From Pseudotabrizicola sp051200875 (lineage in GTDB: Bacteria > Pseudomonadota > Alphaproteobacteria > Rhodobacterales > Rhodobacteraceae), in contig NZ_CP195191.1 of assembly GCF_051200875.1 (NCBI RefSeq), positions 3,900,256-3,964,255 on the forward strand: a DNA stretch of 64,000 nucleotides. The letters are read 5' to 3'. Under the pieces are notes generated by a model, which worked only from the letters and a program-made list of their open reading frames with translations, did no database searches and had not been told where the DNA came from. The stretch's first letter is position 1. Each line of letters opens with the position of its first letter. A program made the translations under genes and the position numbers. Shown here piece by piece: positions 51,810-60,042 of this stretch.

Positions 51810-53599
51810 TCCGCACCCCGCTTCGCCCCCTTGCCCGCATTCTTCAGGCCCGCGCCAAAGGGGAAAACCCCGACACGATCGAGCGCGAGAACCTGCGGCT
51901 TCGTCATGAGCAGATGCGCGACAAATCCCGTGCCCGTGCCGAGGCGCGGCTTTTGCTTTTGGGGCTGATGTTCTTTTCGCTGTTTACGGTGATCGGTGCC
52001 CGCATGGGGCTGCTTTCGGCGACCGAGGCGGAAGAACCCCGTGCCAGTGCACCGGGGGCCGAGATCATCGCGCAGCGGGCGGATATTACCGACCGCAATG
52101 GCCGCATTCTGGCGACCAATATGCTGACCCATGCGCTTTATGCCCATCCGCGCGACATGATCGACCCGGACCGCGTGGCGCAGGAACTGGTCAAGATTTT
52201 TCCAGAAATGGATGCTGCTGATTTGCAGCGCCGTTTTACCGACGGTCGCCGCTTCATGTGGCTGCGCCGCACGCTAAGCCCCGAGCAGATGCAGGCAGTG
52301 CATGACATCGGCGATCCCGGACTGTTGTTCGGGCCGCGCGAAATGCGGCTTTATCCGAACGGTGCTTTGGCCGCGCATATCTTGGGCGGGGCCTCTTTCG
52401 GGGCCGAAGGTGTGCATTCCGCCGAAGTGATCGGCACGGCCGGGATCGAAAAGGCGCTGGACGAACGGCTGCGTGATCCGGCGCAGGCTGGCAAGCCCTT
52501 GGAGCTTTCGATCGACCTGACCATTCAGGCGACTGTCGAAGAAGTGCTGGATGCCGGCATGAACATGATGAACGCCAAGGGGGCCGCGGCCATCGTCATG
52601 GATGTCGACACGGGCGAAATCGTCGCCTTGGCCTCGCTGCCGGATTTCGACCCGAATGACCGGCCGAATCCGGTTTTGCCAAAAGATGCCGAACCCGGCG
52701 ACAGCCCGCTGTTCAACCGCGCGGTGCAGGGTGTTTACGAACTGGGCTCGACCTTCAAGATCTTTGCCGCCGCGCAGGGGATGGAATTGGGGCTTGTTGG
52801 CCCGAATACGATGGTGGATGCCAATGCGCCGATGATCTGGGGCAAGCACAAGATCAAGGAATTCCAGAACAAGAACTACGGCCCCTTGCTGACGGTGACC
52901 GATGTCATTGCGAAATCGTCAAACGTCGGCACCGCCCATATCGCGTTGATGATTGGCGGCTTGCGGCAGCAGGCCTTTCTGAAATCGCTGGGCTTTTTTG
53001 ACGTGACCCCGGTGGAACTGGTCGAGGCCCGGACCGGTCGCCCGCTTCTTCCGAAGAAATGGGCGGATATCGTCACCATCACCACCTCTTATGGGCACGG
53101 CATGTCGGCCAGCCCGCTGCACCTTGCGGCGGCCTACGCGACGATTGCCAATGGCGGCGAGAAGGTTGCGCCGACTTTGCTGAAGCAGACGGATGTGACG
53201 CATGGCCCGAGGGTGATGCGGGAAGATGTTGCGAAGGAATCGGTCAAGATGCTGCGGACCGTAGTTGAACACGGCACGGCGTCCTTGGCCGATGTGGAAG
53301 GCTATGAAGTGGCGGGAAAGACCGGCACCGCCGACAAGCCAAAGCGCACGGGTGGCTATTATAAGGACAAGGTGATCAACACCTTCGCGTCGGTTTTTCC
53401 GGCATCGAACCCCAAATATGTGGTGCTGGTGACGCTGGACGAGCCAGTGGACACCACAGGCCCCGAGCCGCGCCGCACGGCGGGGTGGACCTCGGTTCCG
53501 GTGGCCGCCGAAATCGTGCGTCGCATCGCGCCGCTCTTGAACATCCGGCCAGCGGTTGAAGAAAGCCCGTTGACTACGGTATCAGCCATCCGCAATTGA
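51806..53599 (+). CDS. ftsI: peptidoglycan transpeptidase FtsI (PBP3)
   Basis: A 597-residue divisome transpeptidase. One N-terminal membrane helix (about residues 48-68) precedes a pedestal domain and the penicillin-binding domain. Active-site motifs: STFK (Ser315, Lys318), SSN near residue 373 and KTGT (Lys505). Overlaps ftsL by 4 bp. It cross-links septal peptidoglycan. Confidence 0.96.
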   Translation: MIRTPLRPLARILQARAKGENPDTIERENLRLRHEQMRDKSRARAEARLLLLGLMFFSLFTVIGARMGLLSATEAEEPRASAPGAEIIAQRADITDRNGRILATNMLTHALYAHPRDMIDPDRVAQELVKIFPEMDAADLQRRFTDGRRFMWLRRTLSPEQMQAVHDIGDPGLLFGPREMRLYPNGALAAHILGGASFGAEGVHSAEVIGTAGIEKALDERLRDPAQAGKPLELSIDLTIQATVEEVLDAGMNMMNAKGAAAIVMDVDTGEIVALASLPDFDPNDRPNPVLPKDAEPGDSPLFNRAVQGVYELGSTFKIFAAAQGMELGLVGPNTMVDANAPMIWGKHKIKEFQNKNYGPLLTVTDVIAKSSNVGTAHIALMIGGLRQQAFLKSLGFFDVTPVELVEARTGRPLLPKKWADIVTITTSYGHGMSASPLHLAAAYATIANGGEKVAPTLLKQTDVTHGPRVMREDVAKESVKMLRTVVEHGTASLADVEGYEVAGKTGTADKPKRTGGYYKDKVINTFASVFPASNPKYVVLVTLDEPVDTTGPEPRRTAGWTSVPVAAEIVRRIAPLLNIRPAVEESPLTTVSAIRN

Positions 53600-53654
53600 C
53601 GGCTTGGGTGATTTGGGCCGTGCAATATTGGCCGGGTGAATTGAGGACGTGCAG

Positions 53655-55136
53655 ATGGACGAGCGGCAGGCAAAGCTTTCAGAACTGGGATTGCCCACAA
53701 AGGCGGGGCAGGATGTTCCGGTTCGGGGCCTGACGATTGACAGCCGGGCAGTGCAGCCCGGCTTTCTGTTTGCCGGTTTGCCGGGAACCAAGGTGCATGG
53801 CGCGACTTTTGCGGCGCAGGTCGTGGCGGCGGGGGCCGTTGCGATCCTGACCGATGCCGAAGGCGCGCGTCTTGCGGCCCCGGCGGTCGAGGGCAAGGGG
53901 GTGGCGCTGATCGTGGCCGAAGACCCGCGGGAAGCCTTGGCCCGTGCTGCGGCACTGTGGTTTGGCGCGCAGCCAAAGACGATGGTTGCAGTGACCGGCA
54001 CCAATGGCAAGACCAGTGTGGCGACCTTTGCCCGGCAAATCTGGGAAGCCTTGGGCCATGCCGCGATCAACATCGGCACGACGGGGGTAGAGGGGGCGTG
54101 GACGGCGCCCTCGGCCCATACCACGCCTGACCCGATCACCCTGCAATCGGTTTTGGCCCAAGCCGCCGAAGCAGGGGTGACCCATGCGGCGATGGAGGCC
54201 TCGAGCCACGGCATCGACCAGCGTCGGCTGGACGGGGTGCGTCTGGCGGCAGCGGGTTTCACCAACCTGACGCAGGATCACCTTGATTATCACGGCACGA
54301 TGGAGGCCTATTTCGAGGCCAAGGCCCAGCTTTTCACCCGGCTTTTGCCCGAAGATGGCGTGGCCGTCATCAATCTGAACGGAGCGATGGGGTCGGATAT
54401 GGCCGAAATCGCCTTGTCGCGTGGCCAGCGGGTGCTGACCGTCGGCAATGGCGAAGGCGCGGATCTGCGGCTTTTGGGCCATCGCTATGATGCCACGGGT
54501 CAGGATTTGCGGTTTTCGTGGAACGGCCAGAACCATCTGGTGCGGCTGAACCTGATTGGCGGTTTTCAGTCGGAAAACGTGGCGGTGGCTGCGGGCCTTT
54601 GCATTGCCGCAGGCGCACCCGCAAGCGATGTCTTTGCGGTTCTGCCGAAACTGACGGGCGTGCGGGGCCGGATGCAGCTTGCCGCCACCCGCAAGAACGG
54701 CGCAGCCGTGTTTGTCGATTACGCCCATACGCCCGACGCCGTGGAAACCGCGCTGAAGGCGCTGCGCCCGCATGTGATGGGCCGCCTGATCGTGGTTCTT
54801 GGGGCAGGGGGCGACCGCGACCGCACCAAGCGCCCGCTGATGGGGGCAGCCGCTGCCGCCCATGCCGATCAGGTCTTTGTCACCGATGACAACCCGCGCA
54901 GCGAAGACCCGGCCAGCATCCGCGCCGCGATCCTTGCTGCCGCTCCGGGCGCGACCGAGGTGGGCGACCGCGCCGAGGCGATCTTGCGCGCGGCCAATGC
55001 GCTGCAACCGGGCGATGCGCTTTTGGTGGCGGGCAAAGGCCATGAAACCGGACAAACGATTCAGGGGCAGACCTACCCCTTTGACGATGTGGAACAGGCG
55101 AGCCTTGCGGTCGCCGCTTTGGATGGGGTGATCTGA
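53655..55136 (+). CDS. murE: UDP-MurNAc-tripeptide synthetase MurE
   Basis: A 493-residue ligase adding meso-diaminopimelate to UDP-MurNAc-dipeptide. Walker-type ATP loop GTNGKT (Lys119), and the DNPR motif for meso-Dap recognition is seen in TDDNPRSEDP. GAGGA lies upstream of the ATG at 53655. A GTG 6 bp earlier is less well placed. murF starts 1 bp after its stop. Confidence 0.96.
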   Translation: MDERQAKLSELGLPTKAGQDVPVRGLTIDSRAVQPGFLFAGLPGTKVHGATFAAQVVAAGAVAILTDAEGARLAAPAVEGKGVALIVAEDPREALARAAALWFGAQPKTMVAVTGTNGKTSVATFARQIWEALGHAAINIGTTGVEGAWTAPSAHTTPDPITLQSVLAQAAEAGVTHAAMEASSHGIDQRRLDGVRLAAAGFTNLTQDHLDYHGTMEAYFEAKAQLFTRLLPEDGVAVINLNGAMGSDMAEIALSRGQRVLTVGNGEGADLRLLGHRYDATGQDLRFSWNGQNHLVRLNLIGGFQSENVAVAAGLCIAAGAPASDVFAVLPKLTGVRGRMQLAATRKNGAAVFVDYAHTPDAVETALKALRPHVMGRLIVVLGAGGDRDRTKRPLMGAAAAAHADQVFVTDDNPRSEDPASIRAAILAAAPGATEVGDRAEAILRAANALQPGDALLVAGKGHETGQTIQGQTYPFDDVEQASLAVAALDGVI

Positions 55137-55137
55137 C

Positions 55138-56577
55138 ATGGCGCTCTGGACCTCGGCCGAAGCCGTCGCCGCAACGGGCGGCACCTCTACCGCCGACTGG
55201 CAGGCAGAGGGCGTTTCCATCGACACCCGCACCCTGAAGAAGGGGGATCTTTTCGTCGCGCTGAAAGCCGCGCGCGATGGGCATGATTTTGTGGCGCAAG
55301 CCTTGGCCCAAGGGGCGGCGGCAGCACTGGTCAGCCATGTGCCCGAAGGTGTGGCCCCCGATGCGCCGCTGTTGATTGTGACGGATGTGCTGCAAGGACT
55401 TGAAAAGCTGGGCATTGCTGCCCGTGCTCGGACCCGGGCCCGCGTGGTGGGCGTGACGGGGTCGGCGGGAAAGACCTCGACCAAGGAAATGCTGCGCACC
55501 CTATTGTCGGCCCAAGGCCGCGTTCACGCCGCCGAGGCCAGCTATAACAACCATTGGGGCGTGCCGCTGACCTTGGCGCGTATGCCCAAGGACACCGATT
55601 TTGCGGTCATCGAAATCGGCATGAACCACCCCGGCGAAATCGCGCCGCTGTCGCGCATGGCGCGGCCCCATGCGGTGATGATCACCACCGTTGCCCCGGC
55701 CCATCTGGAGGCCTTCGAGAGTGTCGAAGGCATCGCCCACGAAAAAGCCTCGATCATCGACGGGCTGGAACCGGGCGGCACAGCCGTTTTGAACGCCGAT
55801 CTTGAAACGACCCCGATCCTGACCGCCAAAGCGCAGGCGCATGGCGCAAAAATCGTGCTCTTTGGTGCGGCCAAGGGCGCGGATTACCATTTGGATGATG
55901 CCCATATCGCCGATCAGACCACAGTGGTTCGCGCCACCCGTCATGGCGCGCCGCTTCTGTTCAAGGTCCGCACACCGGGCCGCCATTTCGCGCTGAACGG
56001 GCTTGGCTCGCTGGCCGTGGCCGAGGCGCTGGGCGCAGACCCTGCCGTTGCCGCCTGTGACATCGGAGAGTGGCTGCCGCCTGACGGGCGCGGGGCGCGC
56101 CAGCGCATCCTTCTTGATATTGTGGATGAAACCAGCTTTCAGCTGATTGACGATGCCTTTAACGCCAATCCGGCCAGCATGGCCGCGAGCCTTGACGTTT
56201 TGATCGCGGCACAGCCGGAAAATGGCGTGGGCCGCGTGGGGCAGGGCCGCCGCATCGCGGTTCTGGGTGAAATGCTGGAACTGGGGCCGACCGAGGCCGA
56301 ATTGCACGCAGCCATCGCTCGCCATCCGGGGATAGAGGCGGTCACGACCATCCACTGTGTCGGCACCCGGATGCAGGCCCTGCACCGCGCTCTGCCAAAA
56401 GGTCAACGCGGCGAATGGGTCGAGAAGGCTGCCGACCTCATTCCGCATCTGCGCCATGTCGTCGATGCGGGCGATATCGTGCTGGTCAAAGGATCAAAAG
56501 GCTCGAAGGTCAGTCTGGTCGTTGACGCGCTCAAGAAAATGGGCCAAGGCCCCGCCCCAAAAGAAGGGACAGAGTAA
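55138..56577 (+). CDS. murF: UDP-MurNAc-pentapeptide synthetase MurF
   Basis: A 479-residue ligase that adds D-Ala-D-Ala. ATP loop TGSAGKTSTKE places Lys112; IEIGMNHPGEI and YNNHWGVPLT are further family motifs. Near-contiguous with murE and mraY. Confidence 0.96.
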   Translation: MALWTSAEAVAATGGTSTADWQAEGVSIDTRTLKKGDLFVALKAARDGHDFVAQALAQGAAAALVSHVPEGVAPDAPLLIVTDVLQGLEKLGIAARARTRARVVGVTGSAGKTSTKEMLRTLLSAQGRVHAAEASYNNHWGVPLTLARMPKDTDFAVIEIGMNHPGEIAPLSRMARPHAVMITTVAPAHLEAFESVEGIAHEKASIIDGLEPGGTAVLNADLETTPILTAKAQAHGAKIVLFGAAKGADYHLDDAHIADQTTVVRATRHGAPLLFKVRTPGRHFALNGLGSLAVAEALGADPAVAACDIGEWLPPDGRGARQRILLDIVDETSFQLIDDAFNANPASMAASLDVLIAAQPENGVGRVGQGRRIAVLGEMLELGPTEAELHAAIARHPGIEAVTTIHCVGTRMQALHRALPKGQRGEWVEKAADLIPHLRHVVDAGDIVLVKGSKGSKVSLVVDALKKMGQGPAPKEGTE

Positions 56578-57660
56578 ATGTTGTATCTGCTGACCGAGTT
56601 CTCCAGCGGTGGGGACTTTTTCAACCTGTTTCGCTATATCACCTTCCGCGCGGGCGGCGCCTTCATGACGGCGCTGATCTTCGGCTTTCTGTTCGGGCGG
56701 CCGCTGATCAACATTCTGCGCAAGAAGCAGGGCAAGGGGCAGCCGATCCGCGATGATGGCCCGCAGACCCATTTCGCCAAGGCAGGCACGCCCACGATGG
56801 GCGGCCTGCTGATCCTGTCGGCGCTGTTCGTCTCGACCCTGCTTTGGGCGCGGCTGGACAATCCCTATATCTGGATCGTGCTTTTGGTGACGCTGGGCTT
56901 TGGCCTGATCGGCTTTGCCGATGACTATGCCAAGGTCACGAAACAGAACACGAAAGGCGTCTCAGGGAAGGTGCGGTTTGGGCTTGGCCTTGCCATTGCC
57001 GCGCTGGCAAGCTTTGCCGCAGCCAGCTTTCACCCGGCAGAGTTGACGAACCAGCTGGCCTTTCCGTTCTTCAAGGATGCGCTTTTGAACCTGTGGTGGT
57101 TCTTCGTTCCCTTCGGCATGATCGTGATCGTGGGCGCCGCCAATGCGGTCAACCTGACCGACGGTCTTGACGGGCTGGCCATCATGCCGGTGATGATCGC
57201 GGCCACCACCTTTGGCATCATCGCCTATGTGGTCGGCAACTATAACTACACCCAGTATCTGGGCGTCCACTTCGTTCCCGGCACCGGCGAAATCCTGATC
57301 TTCTCGGCGGCGCTGGTAGGCGGCGGTCTGGGTTTTCTGTGGTACAACGCCCCCCCGGCGGCGGTCTTCATGGGCGACACCGGCTCCCTCGCCTTGGGCG
57401 GGGCCTTGGGCTCGATCGCGGTCTGCACCAAGCATGAAATCGTCCTCGCCATCGTCGGCGGCCTTTTCGTGGTCGAGGCGCTTTCGGTCATCATTCAGGT
57501 GGCCTATTTCAAGCGCACGGGTAAGCGCGTCTTCCTGATGGCCCCGATCCACCATCATTTCGAGAAAAAGGGCTGGGCCGAGCCGCAGATCGTCATCCGC
57601 TTCTGGATCATCTCGCTGATCCTTGCGCTGATCGGCCTTGCCACGCTCAAGGTTCGCTAA
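56578..57660 (+). CDS. mraY: phospho-N-acetylmuramoyl-pentapeptide transferase MraY
   Basis: A 360-residue inner-membrane enzyme making lipid I. Ten membrane helices; catalytic aspartates in FADDYAKV and NLTDGLDGLA, the PTMGG motif and the C-terminal HHHFE. It is directly adjacent to murF. After it the dcw order is broken by a repeat and two unrelated genes before murD. Confidence 0.97.
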   Translation: MLYLLTEFSSGGDFFNLFRYITFRAGGAFMTALIFGFLFGRPLINILRKKQGKGQPIRDDGPQTHFAKAGTPTMGGLLILSALFVSTLLWARLDNPYIWIVLLVTLGFGLIGFADDYAKVTKQNTKGVSGKVRFGLGLAIAALASFAAASFHPAELTNQLAFPFFKDALLNLWWFFVPFGMIVIVGAANAVNLTDGLDGLAIMPVMIAATTFGIIAYVVGNYNYTQYLGVHFVPGTGEILIFSAALVGGGLGFLWYNAPPAAVFMGDTGSLALGGALGSIAVCTKHEIVLAIVGGLFVVEALSVIIQVAYFKRTGKRVFLMAPIHHHFEKKGWAEPQIVIRFWIISLILALIGLATLKVR

Positions 57661-57756
57661 CCTTTCGGCGGCAACCGCTGCCAGAGAGCATCCTGCTGCG
57701 CCCGGCCCCCGCAAAAGGGCCGGGCATTTCCTTGGCCGACACTATCTTCCCCTCCG

Positions 57757-57831
57757 CCTTTATCTTGGTCCAAATATCCCACGGGGGAGCGGATTTGGCC
57801 GGCCAAATCCGCCGGGGGTGTGAAACCCCCG
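57757..57831 (+). repeat. mosaic hairpin repeat, copy D
   Basis: The head CCTTTATCTTGG is followed by AAATAT. The centre is a perfect palindrome with arms GCGGATTTGGCC, and the tail pairs GGGGGT with ACCCCC. It lies 97 bp after mraY. Confidence 0.85.
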
Positions 57832-57885
57832 TCTACCTTTACGGCTTTGGCGCAGGGGCAAATCTGAAAGTTTCCTTAAGGCGCA

Positions 57886-57937
57886 AGAACAAGCTATTGA
57901 TTTCATTGATGCTGAAAAGCGTCCCCGACGGGGACGC
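57886..57937 (+). repeat. leader hairpin element, copy 2
   Basis: AAGCTATTGATTT is followed by the same arm pair CGTCCCC-GAC-GGGGACG (57920-57936) found at 11379-11395. It ends 20 nt before the DUF2161 start codon. Confidence 0.8.
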
Positions 57938-57956
57938 TGAGTTTGGACCGGGAAAG

Positions 57957-58610
57957 ATGAAAGAATCCGACCTCTATCCGCCGATCAAAGCTTTCCTTGA
58001 GGGGCAGGGCTATGAGGTCAAGGCCGAGATCGGCGCGGCGGATGTGATGGCGTGTCGGGGAGACGACCCACCGCTGATCGTCGAGTTGAAGACAGCTTTG
58101 AACCTGAACCTGATCTTGCAGGGCGTCGCGCGGCAGGCGCTTTTTGACGACGTCTATCTTGCGGTGCCCCAGCCCCCGAAATGGACCCATCGCTACAAGG
58201 ATCTGACGGCCTTGCTGCGCAGGTTGGGATTGGGGCTTTTGACGGTACGGGGCGGTCAGGTCGAGGTGCATCTGGACCCCGCGCCCTATCAGCCAAGGCA
58301 GAACAAGGCACGCGCCGGTCGGATGCTGCGCGAATTCCAGCGTCGGGCGGGCGACCCGAATACGGGTGGCACGACCGGGGTTAAACGGATGACCGCCTAT
58401 CGGCAGGACGCCCTGCGTCTTGCGGCCTATCTTTCCAAGGCGGGTGCTGCATCACCCTCTGCCTGCGCGAAAGAAACCGGTGTGACCCGCGCGGCGGCCA
58501 TCCTTCGGGCGGACCACTATGGTTGGTTCGACCATCCTGGCCGAGCAGTCTATGTTCTCTCACCGATCGGACGGCAAGCCCTCCAAGAATCCGCCCCACC
58601 ATCCGAATAG
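57957..58610 (+). CDS. DUF2161 (PD-(D/E)XK-like) protein
   Basis: A 217-residue protein. LYPPIKAFLEGQGYEVKAEIGAADV and the IVELKTALNLNLILQ segment (residues about 43-57) carry the E-x-K part of a PD-(D/E)XK nuclease-like fold, as in DUF2161, a family common in Rhodobacterales with no established role. The ATG at 57957 follows GGGAAAG; a longer in-frame reading runs back through repeat copy D and the leader hairpin. It lies between mraY and murD. Confidence 0.82.
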   Translation: MKESDLYPPIKAFLEGQGYEVKAEIGAADVMACRGDDPPLIVELKTALNLNLILQGVARQALFDDVYLAVPQPPKWTHRYKDLTALLRRLGLGLLTVRGGQVEVHLDPAPYQPRQNKARAGRMLREFQRRAGDPNTGGTTGVKRMTAYRQDALRLAAYLSKAGAASPSACAKETGVTRAAAILRADHYGWFDHPGRAVYVLSPIGRQALQESAPPSE

Positions 58611-58643
58611 CGGGCTTGAGAGGGTCCGCGACTCGGGTTTGGG

Positions 58644-58660
58644 TTGGCATGGTTTTTGCC
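58644..58660 (+). promoter_or_regulatory. sigma-54 (RpoN) promoter candidate
   Basis: TTGGCATGGTTTTTGCC has GG at 58646-58647 and GC at 58658-58659, 10 bp apart. It matches the consensus TGGCACG-N4-TTGC with one mismatch, 35 bp before the PAS gene start codon. In Rhodobacter a sigma-54 paralogue drives flagellar genes. Confidence 0.65.
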
Positions 58661-58693
58661 CTGAACGCGAAGTGTCAGGGGGAGGACCACCAG

Positions 58694-59932
58694 ATGAACA
58701 TGATTTCGCCTCATCAATCGACCGGACAGCGTGAAAACCGGCGTGAGGAATGTTTCGGATCGGCGGAACTTGCCTTCTCGCGCGCAGACGGGCGCGGTGT
58801 TCTGCAGGCCTTCAATGATGTGTTCCTGAAAGCAGCAGACCTGACCCCTGCGGAAGCGATGGGGATGCCCTACGACAGCCAGTGCCATGACGAGATGCCG
58901 AAGGCCATCTTTCAGACGATGTGGAAACGGCTGGACAAGGGTTTGCCAGCCGGGGTTTACCTGAAGAACCGCGCCAAAGGTGACGTCAACTGTTGGGTCT
59001 TTGCGATTATTGTCCCGACGCCGGATGCTGGTTTCGTCTCGGTCCACTTGAGGCCGTCAAGCGAGCATTACGAACTGATTCAGGATCTGTACCCGTTGCT
59101 GCGAAAGGGTGAACAGGAAAACGGAGTTTCGGCAGAGCAGTCAGCGGCGCATCTGACGCAATTGCTGAACGAACATGGTTATTCCGATTACAATCAGTTT
59201 GAGGCCAGGGCCTTGGCGGCAGAGCTGAGCGACCGCGCCGAGAAATTGACACGCGTGGTCAATCCGCGTCTGTCGCTCATGCTGACATTATTCAACGCCG
59301 CCCGCATCGTCCGTGAGGAACGTCAATCGGTCATGGGCGTGCTGGATACGTTGCGGCTGTTGCCGACGAATATGCGCCTGATCTCGCATCGGATTGAATA
59401 CGGTCACGGCCCGTTGTCGACGCTGTCTGAGCGTTATGGTGCGATGGCCGACGTGCTTTTGATGCAGCTTTCAAACCTGATTGGTTCGGACAGCAACTCT
59501 GAAGCCGCTGAAACCGAAGCTTTGTTCGCCTGCGGCATCGAAGTTCTGCTGAGGGAAGCCGTAGAAGCACTAGCAGATCGCAACCGGGGACTGGAAAGTG
59601 TTGATCTGGTGGCTGAACAGACGCGATTGTCGGCCCTTGCCGATGTGGCGGCACATACCTCTCGGGAAGGGATGGTTCTGACAGGGCGGTCTGCGGCGCG
59701 TCTGGCCCGGGAATTGGAGATGTTGCAGCGGTCGACGCAGGCGCTGGATTCTATCCGGGTGATGAGCCGGGTTGAGTTTGGCCAGATGGTCACGCGCAGC
59801 CGCGATCTGGCCCATGTCATTCAGTGCGTTGAGGAAAGCCACAAGGAAATCCGTGCCCATCTTGCACGTCTGTCTGAGGCTGTGTTGCAGATTGAGGAAG
59901 TCGGCGGTTTGCTGTTGCGCCAAGCTGGCTGA
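58694..59932 (+). CDS. PAS-domain protein, chemotaxis-like
   Basis: A 412-residue cytosolic protein. The N-terminal PAS-type domain (about residues 15-120; FSRADGRGVLQAFNDVFLKAADLT) is like that of aerotaxis receptors; the rest is long helices with heptad-like spacing, ending ESHKEIRAHLARLSEAVLQIEEVGG. It has the look of a soluble chemotaxis or methyl-accepting-type receptor, though the conserved hairpin tip was not identified. ATG at 58694 has GGGGGAGGA upstream. A near-consensus sigma-54 promoter precedes it. Confidence 0.7.
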   Translation: MNMISPHQSTGQRENRREECFGSAELAFSRADGRGVLQAFNDVFLKAADLTPAEAMGMPYDSQCHDEMPKAIFQTMWKRLDKGLPAGVYLKNRAKGDVNCWVFAIIVPTPDAGFVSVHLRPSSEHYELIQDLYPLLRKGEQENGVSAEQSAAHLTQLLNEHGYSDYNQFEARALAAELSDRAEKLTRVVNPRLSLMLTLFNAARIVREERQSVMGVLDTLRLLPTNMRLISHRIEYGHGPLSTLSERYGAMADVLLMQLSNLIGSDSNSEAAETEALFACGIEVLLREAVEALADRNRGLESVDLVAEQTRLSALADVAAHTSREGMVLTGRSAARLARELEMLQRSTQALDSIRVMSRVEFGQMVTRSRDLAHVIQCVEESHKEIRAHLARLSEAVLQIEEVGGLLLRQAG

Positions 59933-60042
59933 TTTCGTTGGCCTCCGCGACTTGGCGGGGGGCATCGTGCTTGGCCCTTCCCCCTGAGCGCCTGTGCCGC
60001 TATCCCTTGCGCGACAGATGTCGGAACGACAAGGGGGCGCAG

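Noticed and set aside
53679..55499. A 606-codon minus-strand frame opposite murE and murF.
   Set aside because: Shadow of the murE codon pattern; the plus-strand Mur ligases are unmistakable.
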